The position numbers and the translations under genes are program-made. Below are positions 1 to 8,408 of a stretch of 31,552 bases of DNA, piece by piece. Origin of the DNA: a virus. The DNA lies in the IMG/VR virus record IMGVR_UViG_3300031566_000234, positions 1 through 31,552 of that record; one strand, given 5' to 3'. Within the stretch, counting starts at the first letter, position 1. Every line of letters starts with the position of its first letter. Below the pieces are notes generated by a model. It searched no databases. It worked only from the letters and a program-made list of their open reading frames with translations, and was not told the DNA's origin.

Positions 1-47
1 TAATAATAGCAAGGGATGTATTTGTAAAACATTTCTGTTATAACAGT

Positions 48-770
48 ATGTCCCAGATTGAAACCCAAAAACCTGAACTCTTTAAAGATGGTAAAGACTA
101 CACCATTAAAAAGCATGGACAGGAAGAGTACATTAAAACAAGGAAAGTAATACCTTCTTTAGTTGTTGGTATTCCTTTCTGGGGTGATGTTGATCCAGAC
201 TTTGTAAGTTCTATGCTTTCTATGGAACAGCCGAAGGGTTTAGGAGCTGTAGTATTTGCAATGACAGAACGAACTATAATAGCACCTGCAAGAAACTTAT
301 TGGCACAGGTAGCTATTGACCATAACAGTCAGTTCTTGTTTTTTGTAGATAGCGATATGGTATTCGGAGCAGAATCACTAATGAGGTTACTTCTAAGGGC
401 CTGTGATAAAAATATCTCTATAGTGGGAGGGATTTGCTATAAGAGGCGTGAACCGTTTGAACCCTGTATCTTAAATAGAAAAGGCAAAAAATGGGTATAC
501 TGCAAAGTGCCAGAGCTTCCAGGATTATATGAAGTAGGTGGAATAGGTATGGGTTTTACCATTATTAAGACTTCAGTATTTAAAGATTTAAAAAAACCAT
601 ACTTCTATCTTGACAAAAATGGACTTCGGGAAGATTTAAATTTCTGTCTTAACGCAAAGAAGTTAGGACATAGGATTTTTGTTGATACTACCGTTCAGGT
701 AGGTCATTTAGGTGAACGGGTCATAGTTGACCATTATTTTAAAAGCAAACAATTAAAAGAGGAGGAATAA
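48..770 (+). CDS. Family 2-like glycosyltransferase
   Basis: A 240-residue GT-A-type glycosyltransferase, expected to transfer a sugar from a nucleotide-sugar donor. A short hydrophobic strand leads to a DSD motif (residues 101-103), the metal/donor-binding DxD signature. Later come a glycine-rich GGIGMGF strand near 165-172, an acidic RED near 195 and a GHLG near the C-terminus, in the order usual for GT2 enzymes. It lies directly upstream of virion genes, so it may modify a virion protein or the host surface; that role is inferred. The start is uncertain: no Shine-Dalgarno precedes the ATG at 48, and the frame is open all the way to the left edge, so the gene may begin outside the window. 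Confidence 0.75.
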   Translation: MSQIETQKPELFKDGKDYTIKKHGQEEYIKTRKVIPSLVVGIPFWGDVDPDFVSSMLSMEQPKGLGAVVFAMTERTIIAPARNLLAQVAIDHNSQFLFFVDSDMVFGAESLMRLLLRACDKNISIVGGICYKRREPFEPCILNRKGKKWVYCKVPELPGLYEVGGIGMGFTIIKTSVFKDLKKPYFYLDKNGLREDLNFCLNAKKLGHRIFVDTTVQVGHLGERVIVDHYFKSKQLKEEE

Positions 771-771
771 G

Positions 772-1029
772 ATGGCAGCAGATGGGACATATGCAGTTAA
801 AAAGGTTACCGTATTTGGCGACCTAAGAGTTGTTATGGGAACATACACAAACGCAAGTGGTAGTACTGGCGGCGCAATAGTAACAGGACTGAATGAAGTA
901 TTTTACTTCAACTCAAGTTGTGGAACATCACAAGCCGCAACTGTAAATTTAGTTACAATTTCAGGTGGCACAGTAACCATGACTTGTGTTAGCGACGAAG
1001 ATGGCAAATGGATAGCGATAGGGGTGTAA
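772..1029 (+). CDS. Small beta-rich structural protein, unknown family
   Basis: An 85-residue protein rich in Thr, Gly, Ser and Val with alternating hydrophobic residues and no charged clusters, as expected for a small beta-sandwich. A GAGGAGG ribosome site lies just upstream, overlapping the end of the preceding gene. It stands between the glycosyltransferase and a similar small protein, ahead of the adaptor gene, a place where phages often carry decoration or head-fibre proteins. I do not recognise a named family; a virion role is inferred from composition and position. Confidence 0.6.
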   Translation: MAADGTYAVKKVTVFGDLRVVMGTYTNASGSTGGAIVTGLNEVFYFNSSCGTSQAATVNLVTISGGTVTMTCVSDEDGKWIAIGV

Positions 1030-1030
1030 A

Positions 1031-1312
1031 ATGATTAATGCACAAGGAAAATCAAAAGTAGTAGATGCTTCTACTACAATAGTCGCAACTGTTGCAAGAA
1101 TATTAGGAGTTATGATTACTGCTGGCGCTAACGCCGCTTCTGTAAAACTAATGGACGGCGGGGCTTCAGGTACACAGAAGACAGCTACTCTAAATGCTGG
1201 AACAGGAACAAGCGCCCATTGGAACTTTCCAAATGGTATCCAGTGTTCGACATCTATTTATGCAACCATAACAGGCACAACTCCGGAAGTTGCAGTAGAA
1301 TTTGAGGATTAA
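1031..1312 (+). CDS. Small beta-rich structural protein, unknown family
   Basis: A 93-residue Ala/Thr/Gly-rich protein starting one base after the previous stop. Its pattern (hydrophobic strands, a KLMDGGASGTQ turn, a C-terminal EVAVEFED strand) suggests a small beta-sandwich of the type found as head decoration or fibre-base proteins. It resembles its upstream neighbour in size and composition, but I see no clear sequence identity, so paralogy is not claimed. Function is unproven. Confidence 0.6.
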   Translation: MINAQGKSKVVDASTTIVATVARILGVMITAGANAASVKLMDGGASGTQKTATLNAGTGTSAHWNFPNGIQCSTSIYATITGTTPEVAVEFED

Positions 1313-1314
1313 TT

Positions 1315-2208
1315 ATGGCTTATGACACTTATGTAAATATTAAAAAAGCGGTACTTGAAAAAATTGGAATATCTGACACTGATGTAGAAACTGTAGTCAA
1401 GCAGGCTTTAAATGACGTCTTGGAGGAGATATGCCAAGCTCATAACTTCTCATGGCTATACGGAAATTTATCTTTTATTACGGTAAAACCTTATATAGCC
1501 GGCACAGTTGAAGTTACTGAAGGCTCTGCAACAATTACAGGTACATCTACAGTTTGGACGTCTTCTATGGTAGGAAGAAAGTTTTACTGTGGGAACGCAA
1601 CTTATGAGATATCGGCAGTAACAACTACTCCTGCAATGACTCTGACACTTTCAACTGTCTATGCTGGCGACAATGGAAGCGGACTGACTTATAAAATATA
1701 TCAGGACGAATACTCACTGGCTTCCGATGTTGAGGACGTCCTTGCAGTAAGACAGGAAAATAATCCGCAAAGACTTGTTAAAAGAGATATTGAGTTTATG
1801 GACAAGTATTACCCCTTACGAAATTCTTTTGGCTATCCTTCCATGTATTCAATCATTGGCTACGACTCGACAGGTTATATTAAGATTGCCGTCTATCCAA
1901 TTCCAAATCAGGCAAGAAATATTTACTACCGTTACAAGAAAAGAGTAACAGAAATGTCTGCTGATAGTAGCACTCCCATTGTTCCGCTTCGTTACAGGTG
2001 GGTACTTGCTAAAGGCGCACTTTATATAACAGCAAAATATTTAGATATGCCGGATATTGGCAAGGATTTTGAACGTGAATATAGACAGGGGATAGCGCAA
2101 TTGATTGCAGCAGATAGAAAAATTGATGAGAGGATTGTTAAAGGTTCAGGAGAGGATACAGAAACTGGTAATTTCTTAGGCAGTAATTATCCTTTATCAC
2201 CATTATAA
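1315..2208 (+). CDS. Head-tail adaptor (podovirus connector) protein
   Basis: 297 residues. The N-terminal helix pair (residues about 1-50) ends in a VLEEICQAHNFSWLYG stretch, the helical and aromatic pattern of podoviral adaptors of the T7 gp11/P22 gp4 type that dock under the portal. A beta-rich insertion (about 60-135, Thr/Val-rich) follows, then a C-terminal helical part (about 220-275) with YRWVLAKGALY and DFEREYRQGIAQL. Such adaptors form a 12-fold ring joining portal to tail. The gene lies three bases after its neighbour and is followed by fibre and hub genes, which agrees with this role. The family call rests on pattern and context. Confidence 0.7.
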   Translation: MAYDTYVNIKKAVLEKIGISDTDVETVVKQALNDVLEEICQAHNFSWLYGNLSFITVKPYIAGTVEVTEGSATITGTSTVWTSSMVGRKFYCGNATYEISAVTTTPAMTLTLSTVYAGDNGSGLTYKIYQDEYSLASDVEDVLAVRQENNPQRLVKRDIEFMDKYYPLRNSFGYPSMYSIIGYDSTGYIKIAVYPIPNQARNIYYRYKKRVTEMSADSSTPIVPLRYRWVLAKGALYITAKYLDMPDIGKDFEREYRQGIAQLIAADRKIDERIVKGSGEDTETGNFLGSNYPLSPL

Positions 2209-2225
2209 AATAAGGATGTGATTTT

Positions 2226-3149
2226 ATGGCATTTCCAACAAGTATCGAATTGGCTTCATATTTTGGTATTCCATATAATAATTTATCAACTACGCTTTCA
2301 CAGATAGCAGGTATTTCTGATACCACGATATATGTGGCTTCAACAGATAATTTTGACGCTATAGGTGAGGCAACTGTTGAAGATGAAATATTTTACCACA
2401 CTGGCAAGACTGCGGGTTCATTTACAGGCTGCACTCGTGGCTATGGCAATACTACCGCAGCAGAACACGCAGCAGGCAAGCAGGTATCGCTTACATTCAC
2501 AGCTACTATGTGGGCAAGGATAGTAGCGGAGCTTAGAGCAGCTCTGACAGCGCTTGGAATAACTGGTGCTTTTAATTTTGTGGCAAAGACTGGAGCTGAA
2601 ACCATAGCAGGAGTAAAAACATTTAGTTCTATACCTATTGGTGCTGGTTTAGTTGGTATTAAAGCCAATGAAATAATCATAATGGCAGCAGGATTTAATA
2701 TTAATGGTTCATCTGCCACACTGGTTGATACAGCAGGAACAGCAGCAAAATGTTATGCACAACATATATCAGCTTTAAAGACTTACTGGTTTGACTGCCC
2801 AAAGTTTTTAGTACCAGAAAATTATGATGGTGGAAGTATTGTAATTACAGTATGCTGGAGATGCGCAGCAGCTTCCAAAAAACATTCACTTGGAATAAGA
2901 GTAGCTTCAGTGCCAACTGGTTCACCACATAATCCAGACCTGGCAGCAGCATTTCAGCTTTATAATGAAGTATCATCAGACGCAACAATAGGTGATGTAA
3001 CAATACTTTCAACAACAGTTACCCAGGCAAATCATTTAATGGTGGCAGGTCAAATCTGGCATTGTAAGTTTGTAGTAGAAGATGATGCAGGTTGTGATGC
3101 CGATGCTACATTATTTGATTGGATTCGTATCAAATGGAATAAGGTGTAA
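2226..3149 (+). CDS. Tail fibre-like structural protein
   Basis: 307 residues in three parts. Residues about 22-85 form a small beta module (SQIAGISDTTIYV, then GCTRGYGNTTAAEHAAGKQV) that recurs in phage tail and fibre proteins. Residues about 115-135 (NFVAKTGAETIAGVKTFSS) match the shaft repeat common in trimeric fibres. The C-terminal 150 residues are strand-rich and may be a jelly-roll or receptor-binding head. An AAGGATGTG ribosome site precedes the ATG. It sits between the adaptor and a discoidin-domain protein, so a host-recognition fibre is the best reading. Confidence 0.7.
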   Translation: MAFPTSIELASYFGIPYNNLSTTLSQIAGISDTTIYVASTDNFDAIGEATVEDEIFYHTGKTAGSFTGCTRGYGNTTAAEHAAGKQVSLTFTATMWARIVAELRAALTALGITGAFNFVAKTGAETIAGVKTFSSIPIGAGLVGIKANEIIIMAAGFNINGSSATLVDTAGTAAKCYAQHISALKTYWFDCPKFLVPENYDGGSIVITVCWRCAAASKKHSLGIRVASVPTGSPHNPDLAAAFQLYNEVSSDATIGDVTILSTTVTQANHLMVAGQIWHCKFVVEDDAGCDADATLFDWIRIKWNKV

Positions 3150-3151
3150 TT

Positions 3152-3709
3152 ATGCCAACTTATGGAACAACTGATAGATGTACAGGTGGGGTAGCTTCGG
3201 CAGATTCAATAACTGGTGGATATGTTGCTGCGAATGCTTGCGATGATGATGCTGGAACTTTTTGGGCATCAGCTAACACTGCATTTCCCCATTGGTGGAA
3301 ATATGATTTTGGTGCTGGAATTACTTGGAGAATAAGTCAACTTACCATTAAGGCTGGAATAGTTGGTACAAGTATAGGAATAAAAGATTTTACACTTCAG
3401 GGGAGTAAGGATGATAGCAATTGGACAGTTCTATATACTGGACAGCAAGCCAATAATACAGATATTCAGACTTTTTCATTTATAAATAAGAATTTATATA
3501 GATATTGTATGATAAATATTACGACAGACTGGGAAGCTGGTTATGAAATGACTTATCTAAATGAAGTACAAATGTTTGAGGGGATATATCCTGGCGGTGG
3601 TTTAGGTATTGGTAATCCCTGGATATTTATGAAAGATATGTGGGAGAAACATGATAAGTTATGGAAACCTAAATTAATATTACCAAAAGATTTAGGATTT
3701 CAAATGTAA
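3152..3709 (+). CDS. F5/8 type C (discoidin) domain virion protein
   Basis: 185 residues. Residues about 10-142 read as a discoidin/CBM32-like beta-sandwich: ANACDDDAGTFWAS, PHWWKYDFGAG, ISQLTIKAG, DFTLQGSKDDSNWTVLYTG and YLNEVQMFE follow the family order. These domains bind glycans. The last 40 residues are basic and aromatic, perhaps an anchoring tail. It follows the fibre gene by two bases and precedes the tail hub, so it is probably a receptor-binding or accessory fibre protein recognising host surface sugars. The domain call is fairly secure; the partner is inferred. Confidence 0.8.
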   Translation: MPTYGTTDRCTGGVASADSITGGYVAANACDDDAGTFWASANTAFPHWWKYDFGAGITWRISQLTIKAGIVGTSIGIKDFTLQGSKDDSNWTVLYTGQQANNTDIQTFSFINKNLYRYCMINITTDWEAGYEMTYLNEVQMFEGIYPGGGLGIGNPWIFMKDMWEKHDKLWKPKLILPKDLGFQM

Positions 3710-3718
3710 GGATAAATT

Positions 3719-6124
3719 ATGCCTACAATTACAAATAAAAACAGATTTGTTATAGATGTACCAAATCTTGGCGGTGGTCGTAATACTAAGGATTCAAATA
3801 CGCTAATAGCTGACATCGAAGCAGTTGATATTGAAAACTTTGACTTTGAAGAAAGAGGCGCACTAAAAAAGGTTGATGGTTCGGCAAAGTTAGCTCCATT
3901 GAAGATTGGACTTGTAGATAGTTATAGTGAGAGTAATATAGATACTCTTTGGGTATTATATGCAGGTCACGATACAGCTCAAGGTCAATCCTTTACTGGA
4001 GATGACGGAATATTAGATAGTGCTAAATTTTATCTTAAAAAGTATGGTTCTCCAACAGGATATGCTGTTGCTAAAATTTATGCACACTCTGGAACTTTTG
4101 GAAATTCGAGTTTACCAACTGGCGAAGCACTGGCAATTTCTGTCGCCCTAGATGTCTCCACATTATCTACATTGCTTCAATTAATTACTTTTAATTTTAT
4201 TGGTGCAAATAGAATACCTTTAACAAATGGTACAAAGTATATTGTTACTATTGAATATATTAATGGTGATTCTGATAATTATATATTAGTAGGACATGAT
4301 AGTAGTTCTCCAACCCACAATGGAAATATTTGTTATTATTTTGAAGGATGGTTTGCAAGTAGTATCAGAGATTTATGTTTCTATATATATGCATCTGACT
4401 CAACCAATCCAGTAAATACTCTTTATGAGGCAATTAAAAGTGATGGCACATCTCACTTGCTTGCGTTTTGTGGTGAAGGAATATATGTTTCAACTGACGG
4501 TGGGGCTACGTTTTCAACACTAAAGACAGGACTGACTGCTAATAAGAAATGGTCGTGCTACACCTATGCTGATAATGTCATTATGGTAAATGGAGTTGAC
4601 ACCAACCAGATTTATGACTTTACTTCTGTTAGAGCTATGGGACTGACTGACCCCACAACTGCACCAACACTGGCAACAGGAGCAGCGGGACTGCTTACAG
4701 GTAATTACTACTATCGGGTATCTTTTATATATAGCGGTTCAGAATCTAACGTAGGTATCGCTTCATCTGTCGTTGCACCTTCAGCGCAGAAAGTAAATGT
4801 AAGTGTTATCCCGACTGGCGGGACAGGCTGTACACAGAGAAAACTTTACCGTACAAAAGCAGGTGGGACGGTATACTATGAACTTCATACCATAAATGAT
4901 AATACGACTACTACATATACTGATAATGATGTAGATGATCTTCTTTCATGGAAAACTGCACCGACAAATAATACCGCTCCCCCGATAAGTAAGTTTGTAA
5001 TAGAAAAAGACGAGAGAATTTTCTATATCTTGCCTGATAGTTCAGATTTTTATTACAGTGAACTGTATAAGCCAGAACTGTCTAAAGGTACATCTTATAG
5101 AACTGTAGGAGCTGATGATGGCGGAGTCTTGATGGGGGCTGCTATTTATGAAGGCGATATGTTCTTTTATAAGGCAAAAAAGATTACCGATAGCGATGGC
5201 ACTTACTACGTAGGGCACAAAACCTATCAACTCTCTGGTACAAATCCGGATCCTGAAACTGGCGATTGGGTAATTAAGATTGCAAATAATGCGGTAGGCG
5301 GTATTGCAATCGACACAATTGATTACAGTGTGTCCGAAGTCTTATGTCTTGATGATGACGGTCTTTACAGTTTGCAAAGAAACAGGCTACTTTCAACAAT
5401 AGTGGTAGATACGTTGTCTCTGTCAAATAAGATAGAGCCTGATTTTAACAAGTTTAACAAATACTATCTTCATAACTCATCGGGAAGGGTATTTAATCAT
5501 AAATACTATCTGGCTGTTCCAGGAGAAGGAAGGACTTCAAATTCTGAAATTCATGTCTTAGACTTCAGGGCAGTCCAGACTAAAGATGGATGGCTTCCTG
5601 CATGGTCAAAGATTAGAGGGCTTGTTGCCAATTGTTTTGCCGTATTTAGAAATAAACTGATTTATGGCGGAGATAATGGATATGTTTACGTTATAGATGA
5701 CGCTTATACATATTTTGATGGTGCTGAAATTCAGGCTTTCTTTGATAGCAAATACTACGACGCAGAAATATTTGATGCTACGAAAATTTTTAAGTTATTA
5801 GATATTAATATAAAAGCGTCGGCGATATGGTCTTTTAGTTGTGTTGTGTATGTACAAAAAGGTTTAACTATAAATTCTTACAGTTTTACAAAAACTAATG
5901 CATCATCGGTTGTACAGCACCCATTATTCGGAAAATCGCTTTTTAGCAGATTTACATTCGGTTCAGGTTCAACTGTGTCAAATTTAGCATCGAGCCAGAA
6001 AGTAAGGATAAAATTAGGGTATCTTGGAGAACTTATTAAAATAAGATTTCAGAATATTTATGCGAATCAGGATTTTTCAATTCAAGGATTCAGAATCCAC
6101 GGTCAATATATGAGAGTAAAATAA
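3719..6124 (+). CDS. P22 gp10-like tail hub / nozzle protein with inserted beta-sandwich
   Basis: 801 residues. The N-terminus (NLGGGRNTKDSNTLIADIEAVDIENFDFEERGALKKVDGS) is the usual start of podoviral hub/stabilization (nozzle) proteins of the P22 gp10 type. Residues about 66-230 are an insertion with its own beta-sandwich pattern (GQSFTGDDGILDSAKFYL, GSPTGYAVAKIYAHSGTFG). The propeller-like core resumes near 233 (YEAIKSDGTSHLLAFCGEGIYVS). A fibronectin-like stretch near 320-420 contains YYYRVSFIYSGSESN and RKLYRTKAGGTVYYELHTI. The protein would form the tail tube below the adaptor. The insertion is discussed under findings. Confidence 0.75.
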   Translation: MPTITNKNRFVIDVPNLGGGRNTKDSNTLIADIEAVDIENFDFEERGALKKVDGSAKLAPLKIGLVDSYSESNIDTLWVLYAGHDTAQGQSFTGDDGILDSAKFYLKKYGSPTGYAVAKIYAHSGTFGNSSLPTGEALAISVALDVSTLSTLLQLITFNFIGANRIPLTNGTKYIVTIEYINGDSDNYILVGHDSSSPTHNGNICYYFEGWFASSIRDLCFYIYASDSTNPVNTLYEAIKSDGTSHLLAFCGEGIYVSTDGGATFSTLKTGLTANKKWSCYTYADNVIMVNGVDTNQIYDFTSVRAMGLTDPTTAPTLATGAAGLLTGNYYYRVSFIYSGSESNVGIASSVVAPSAQKVNVSVIPTGGTGCTQRKLYRTKAGGTVYYELHTINDNTTTTYTDNDVDDLLSWKTAPTNNTAPPISKFVIEKDERIFYILPDSSDFYYSELYKPELSKGTSYRTVGADDGGVLMGAAIYEGDMFFYKAKKITDSDGTYYVGHKTYQLSGTNPDPETGDWVIKIANNAVGGIAIDTIDYSVSEVLCLDDDGLYSLQRNRLLSTIVVDTLSLSNKIEPDFNKFNKYYLHNSSGRVFNHKYYLAVPGEGRTSNSEIHVLDFRAVQTKDGWLPAWSKIRGLVANCFAVFRNKLIYGGDNGYVYVIDDAYTYFDGAEIQAFFDSKYYDAEIFDATKIFKLLDINIKASAIWSFSCVVYVQKGLTINSYSFTKTNASSVVQHPLFGKSLFSRFTFGSGSTVSNLASSQKVRIKLGYLGELIKIRFQNIYANQDFSIQGFRIHGQYMRVK

Positions 6125-6145
6125 ATTTTAACAGGAGGGATAAAA

Positions 6146-7204
6146 ATGTTTATAAAAAAATATCTTATTAATCTATGGAATGATTTGAAGTATGATGAGA
6201 GTGGACAACTTTGGGGTACTTCTACTACACCATATTATGCTACTTATGTTAAACCAAGAACACAGGCACAGATTCTTGCCGAAAGATATGCAAAATTTAT
6301 AGCGTCTCCAAGCGCTCCTCAAAAATTTGCTGCTTCTGAAGCTGGTAAGTTAGAACAACTGGCTAGACCGTCTACTTCAGTTACTCCTGCAGCAAAACAA
6401 CCACCGGTAACATCAGGTGTTAGTGGCGGAGGCGGAGGCGGAGCTTACAATATACCTGGATTTAATGTTGACCTATCCGGTATCTGGGAAACAGCAGGCA
6501 TGATGGCTGACAACGAGATTAATCCGCAACTGTCTGAGATTGACAGACTACTTCAGGAAGCAGGATACAGCGCAGATGAGAGCCAGAGAGCAATAAATGA
6601 AGCATACCCGGTAGCAAGACGTTCCTTGCAGAAATCTATCTATGAAAATATGGTAGCAGGAGAACAGGGACTTGCAGCTATGGGTACAGGTCGTGGCGGT
6701 GGACGTCAGGAACTTCTTGCAAGAGCAGGAGAGCGTGAAGCAGTTGGGCTTGAAGGCATTGAGACTGCCAAACAAAGAGAAATTGGCGCAATACAGAGAG
6801 CACTGGAGCAGTATAAGGGTGGACTTGGACAGCAGCGAGTATCACTTGCAGGACAGCGTGGGGGATTGCAGGCTAGCTATGCTGAACAATTGCGTGGTGC
6901 AAGATTTGGCGAAGCAGCAACAATAGCAGGTTATGGACTACAGTCAGCGCAACTTGCAGAACAGGCAAGGCAATTTAATGCATCACTTGCAGGCGTAGGT
7001 ACAACTGCTGCTGGCGGTGAGCCTTATACAACTACTCCTTCAGGATTAAGTTATTTCCTTACTGATGCTGATTTAGCTGCTCTTGGTTTAGGTACTAAAG
7101 CAATAGGCACTACTACACCAGCTGTTAAAAAAGCAGTAACTCCTGCTGCTATATGGCAAGGTAAGCCACAATATCTACAAACTCTACAAATGCAAAGGTA
7201 TTAA
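6146..7204 (+). CDS. Putative internal virion (ejection) protein A
   Basis: 352 residues, starting after an AGGAGGG ribosome site. After a basic, hydrophobic N-terminus (residues 1-21) comes a low-complexity Pro/Ala/Gly linker (about 70-105) with a run of glycines, then an Ala/Gln/Glu/Arg-rich helical part (about 115-285) likely to be long helices or a coiled coil. This composition and the position after the tail hub are typical of podoviral proteins packed in the capsid and ejected with DNA. The first 21 residues closely match those of the next protein. No enzyme motif was seen. Confidence 0.6.
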   Translation: MFIKKYLINLWNDLKYDESGQLWGTSTTPYYATYVKPRTQAQILAERYAKFIASPSAPQKFAASEAGKLEQLARPSTSVTPAAKQPPVTSGVSGGGGGGAYNIPGFNVDLSGIWETAGMMADNEINPQLSEIDRLLQEAGYSADESQRAINEAYPVARRSLQKSIYENMVAGEQGLAAMGTGRGGGRQELLARAGEREAVGLEGIETAKQREIGAIQRALEQYKGGLGQQRVSLAGQRGGLQASYAEQLRGARFGEAATIAGYGLQSAQLAEQARQFNASLAGVGTTAAGGEPYTTTPSGLSYFLTDADLAALGLGTKAIGTTTPAVKKAVTPAAIWQGKPQYLQTLQMQRY

Positions 7205-7214
7205 GGGGTGTTAA

Positions 7215-8408
7215 ATGCAGATAAAAAAATTTCTGATTAAACTATGGGACAAAATCAAATACGATGAAAGTGGACAAATGAAAATCGGACGGGTTTCTCC
7301 TTATATTCATTTGATAAATGCACTCCGTTCACCTCAAAAGTACAAAGAATATATGTTACAACAGGCTGCTTTAAAAAAACCAAAAGCCACAGTAGATACA
7401 GCACAAGAAGTTAGAGTAGTACAACCAACAACAGGTCTATACAATCCCTGGGCTGGAAAATCTATAGAAGAGATAAGGGCTACAGAGTACGAAAGAAAAC
7501 CCAGTCTTAAACCTCTTGAAGCACCACCAGCAACACAACAAACAGCACCTTCAGCAGAAACGGCAAAAGCACTGGCATATTTAAAAGAATATGTCGGACA
7601 GATGAGGGCTGCCGGTTTTAGTGACTATCTTATTAGAGAAAAATTATTAAAAACAGGGAGTATCTTTATACCTGACGTGCTACCAACCAATTTCGGGCAA
7701 ACAGGACCCTGGGCAACTGGTATGGCTGATGAATTTAGATTTGCGGCCATGAAATCGGGTAAAAATGTGCAGGGATTATTGGAAGACTGGATACCGTCTC
7801 CAAATGAATATATGGAATATATGCCAGGCAGCGTTGCAAATAGACTGCCTTCTTATAGTGAATATACTGGACAGGAAACGTCTCCATTTATAAGTCCATC
7901 GGGAAAATTTTCACAAGATAAAATTGCAAACTTGCGCAGATCACTTGCCAATTATATGACAACTTATGAAGGACCAAAAGTTTCTCCGTCGCAATATACA
8001 TATGAAGCAGGCATAGCAGGACTGCCTCAAGAACTTGGACAACAGTATTATCAGGAATTTTTAACACTTGCAGAGCAGAAAGCAGAAGAAGTAAGGTCGC
8101 AGAAAGATTACGAAGATTTAGTAATGAAATATCCGGAAGTACAATTTACTTCAGGTGCAACTGTAGAAGAAAATGCAGCGAAGATAAGACAATACAATGA
8201 GCTTATGGGTGGCCAAAAACCAGAATTATCTGATGTTGCCCAGCTATTAAATGATGCCGTATATCAAGCAACTATGAATAATGAACCTGTTAATATGGAA
8301 GATGTTATGAATGCTGCACTGATGTTAAATATTAAACTTAGTTATGACGAAGCGATGGCTATCTTTAACTCTGCAAAACAGCAAGCTTTAAGAGATATGG
8401 GGCAGTAA
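7215..8408 (+). CDS. Putative internal virion (ejection) protein B
   Basis: 397 residues, preceded by an AAGGGG ribosome site. The N-terminus is a second copy of the signature of the preceding protein (15 of 21 residues identical, ending KYDESGQ). The rest is mostly helical with Gln/Ala-rich segments (for example GLPQELGQQYYQEFLTLAEQ near 275-292) and a C-terminal helical part. It overlaps the next gene by one base (TAATG). I infer an ejection protein acting with its neighbours; no known domain was recognised. Confidence 0.55.
   Translation: MQIKKFLIKLWDKIKYDESGQMKIGRVSPYIHLINALRSPQKYKEYMLQQAALKKPKATVDTAQEVRVVQPTTGLYNPWAGKSIEEIRATEYERKPSLKPLEAPPATQQTAPSAETAKALAYLKEYVGQMRAAGFSDYLIREKLLKTGSIFIPDVLPTNFGQTGPWATGMADEFRFAAMKSGKNVQGLLEDWIPSPNEYMEYMPGSVANRLPSYSEYTGQETSPFISPSGKFSQDKIANLRRSLANYMTTYEGPKVSPSQYTYEAGIAGLPQELGQQYYQEFLTLAEQKAEEVRSQKDYEDLVMKYPEVQFTSGATVEENAAKIRQYNELMGGQKPELSDVAQLLNDAVYQATMNNEPVNMEDVMNAALMLNIKLSYDEAMAIFNSAKQQALRDMGQ

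Noticed and set aside
2441-2719. 92-codon minus-strand frame
   Set aside because: Antisense to the fibre-like gene; composition reflects the complementary Ala/Thr-rich codons.
6672-6926. 84-codon + strand frame inside ejection protein A
   Set aside because: Out of frame with a well-supported gene, no ribosome site, and rich in residues expected from shifted Gln/Ala codons.
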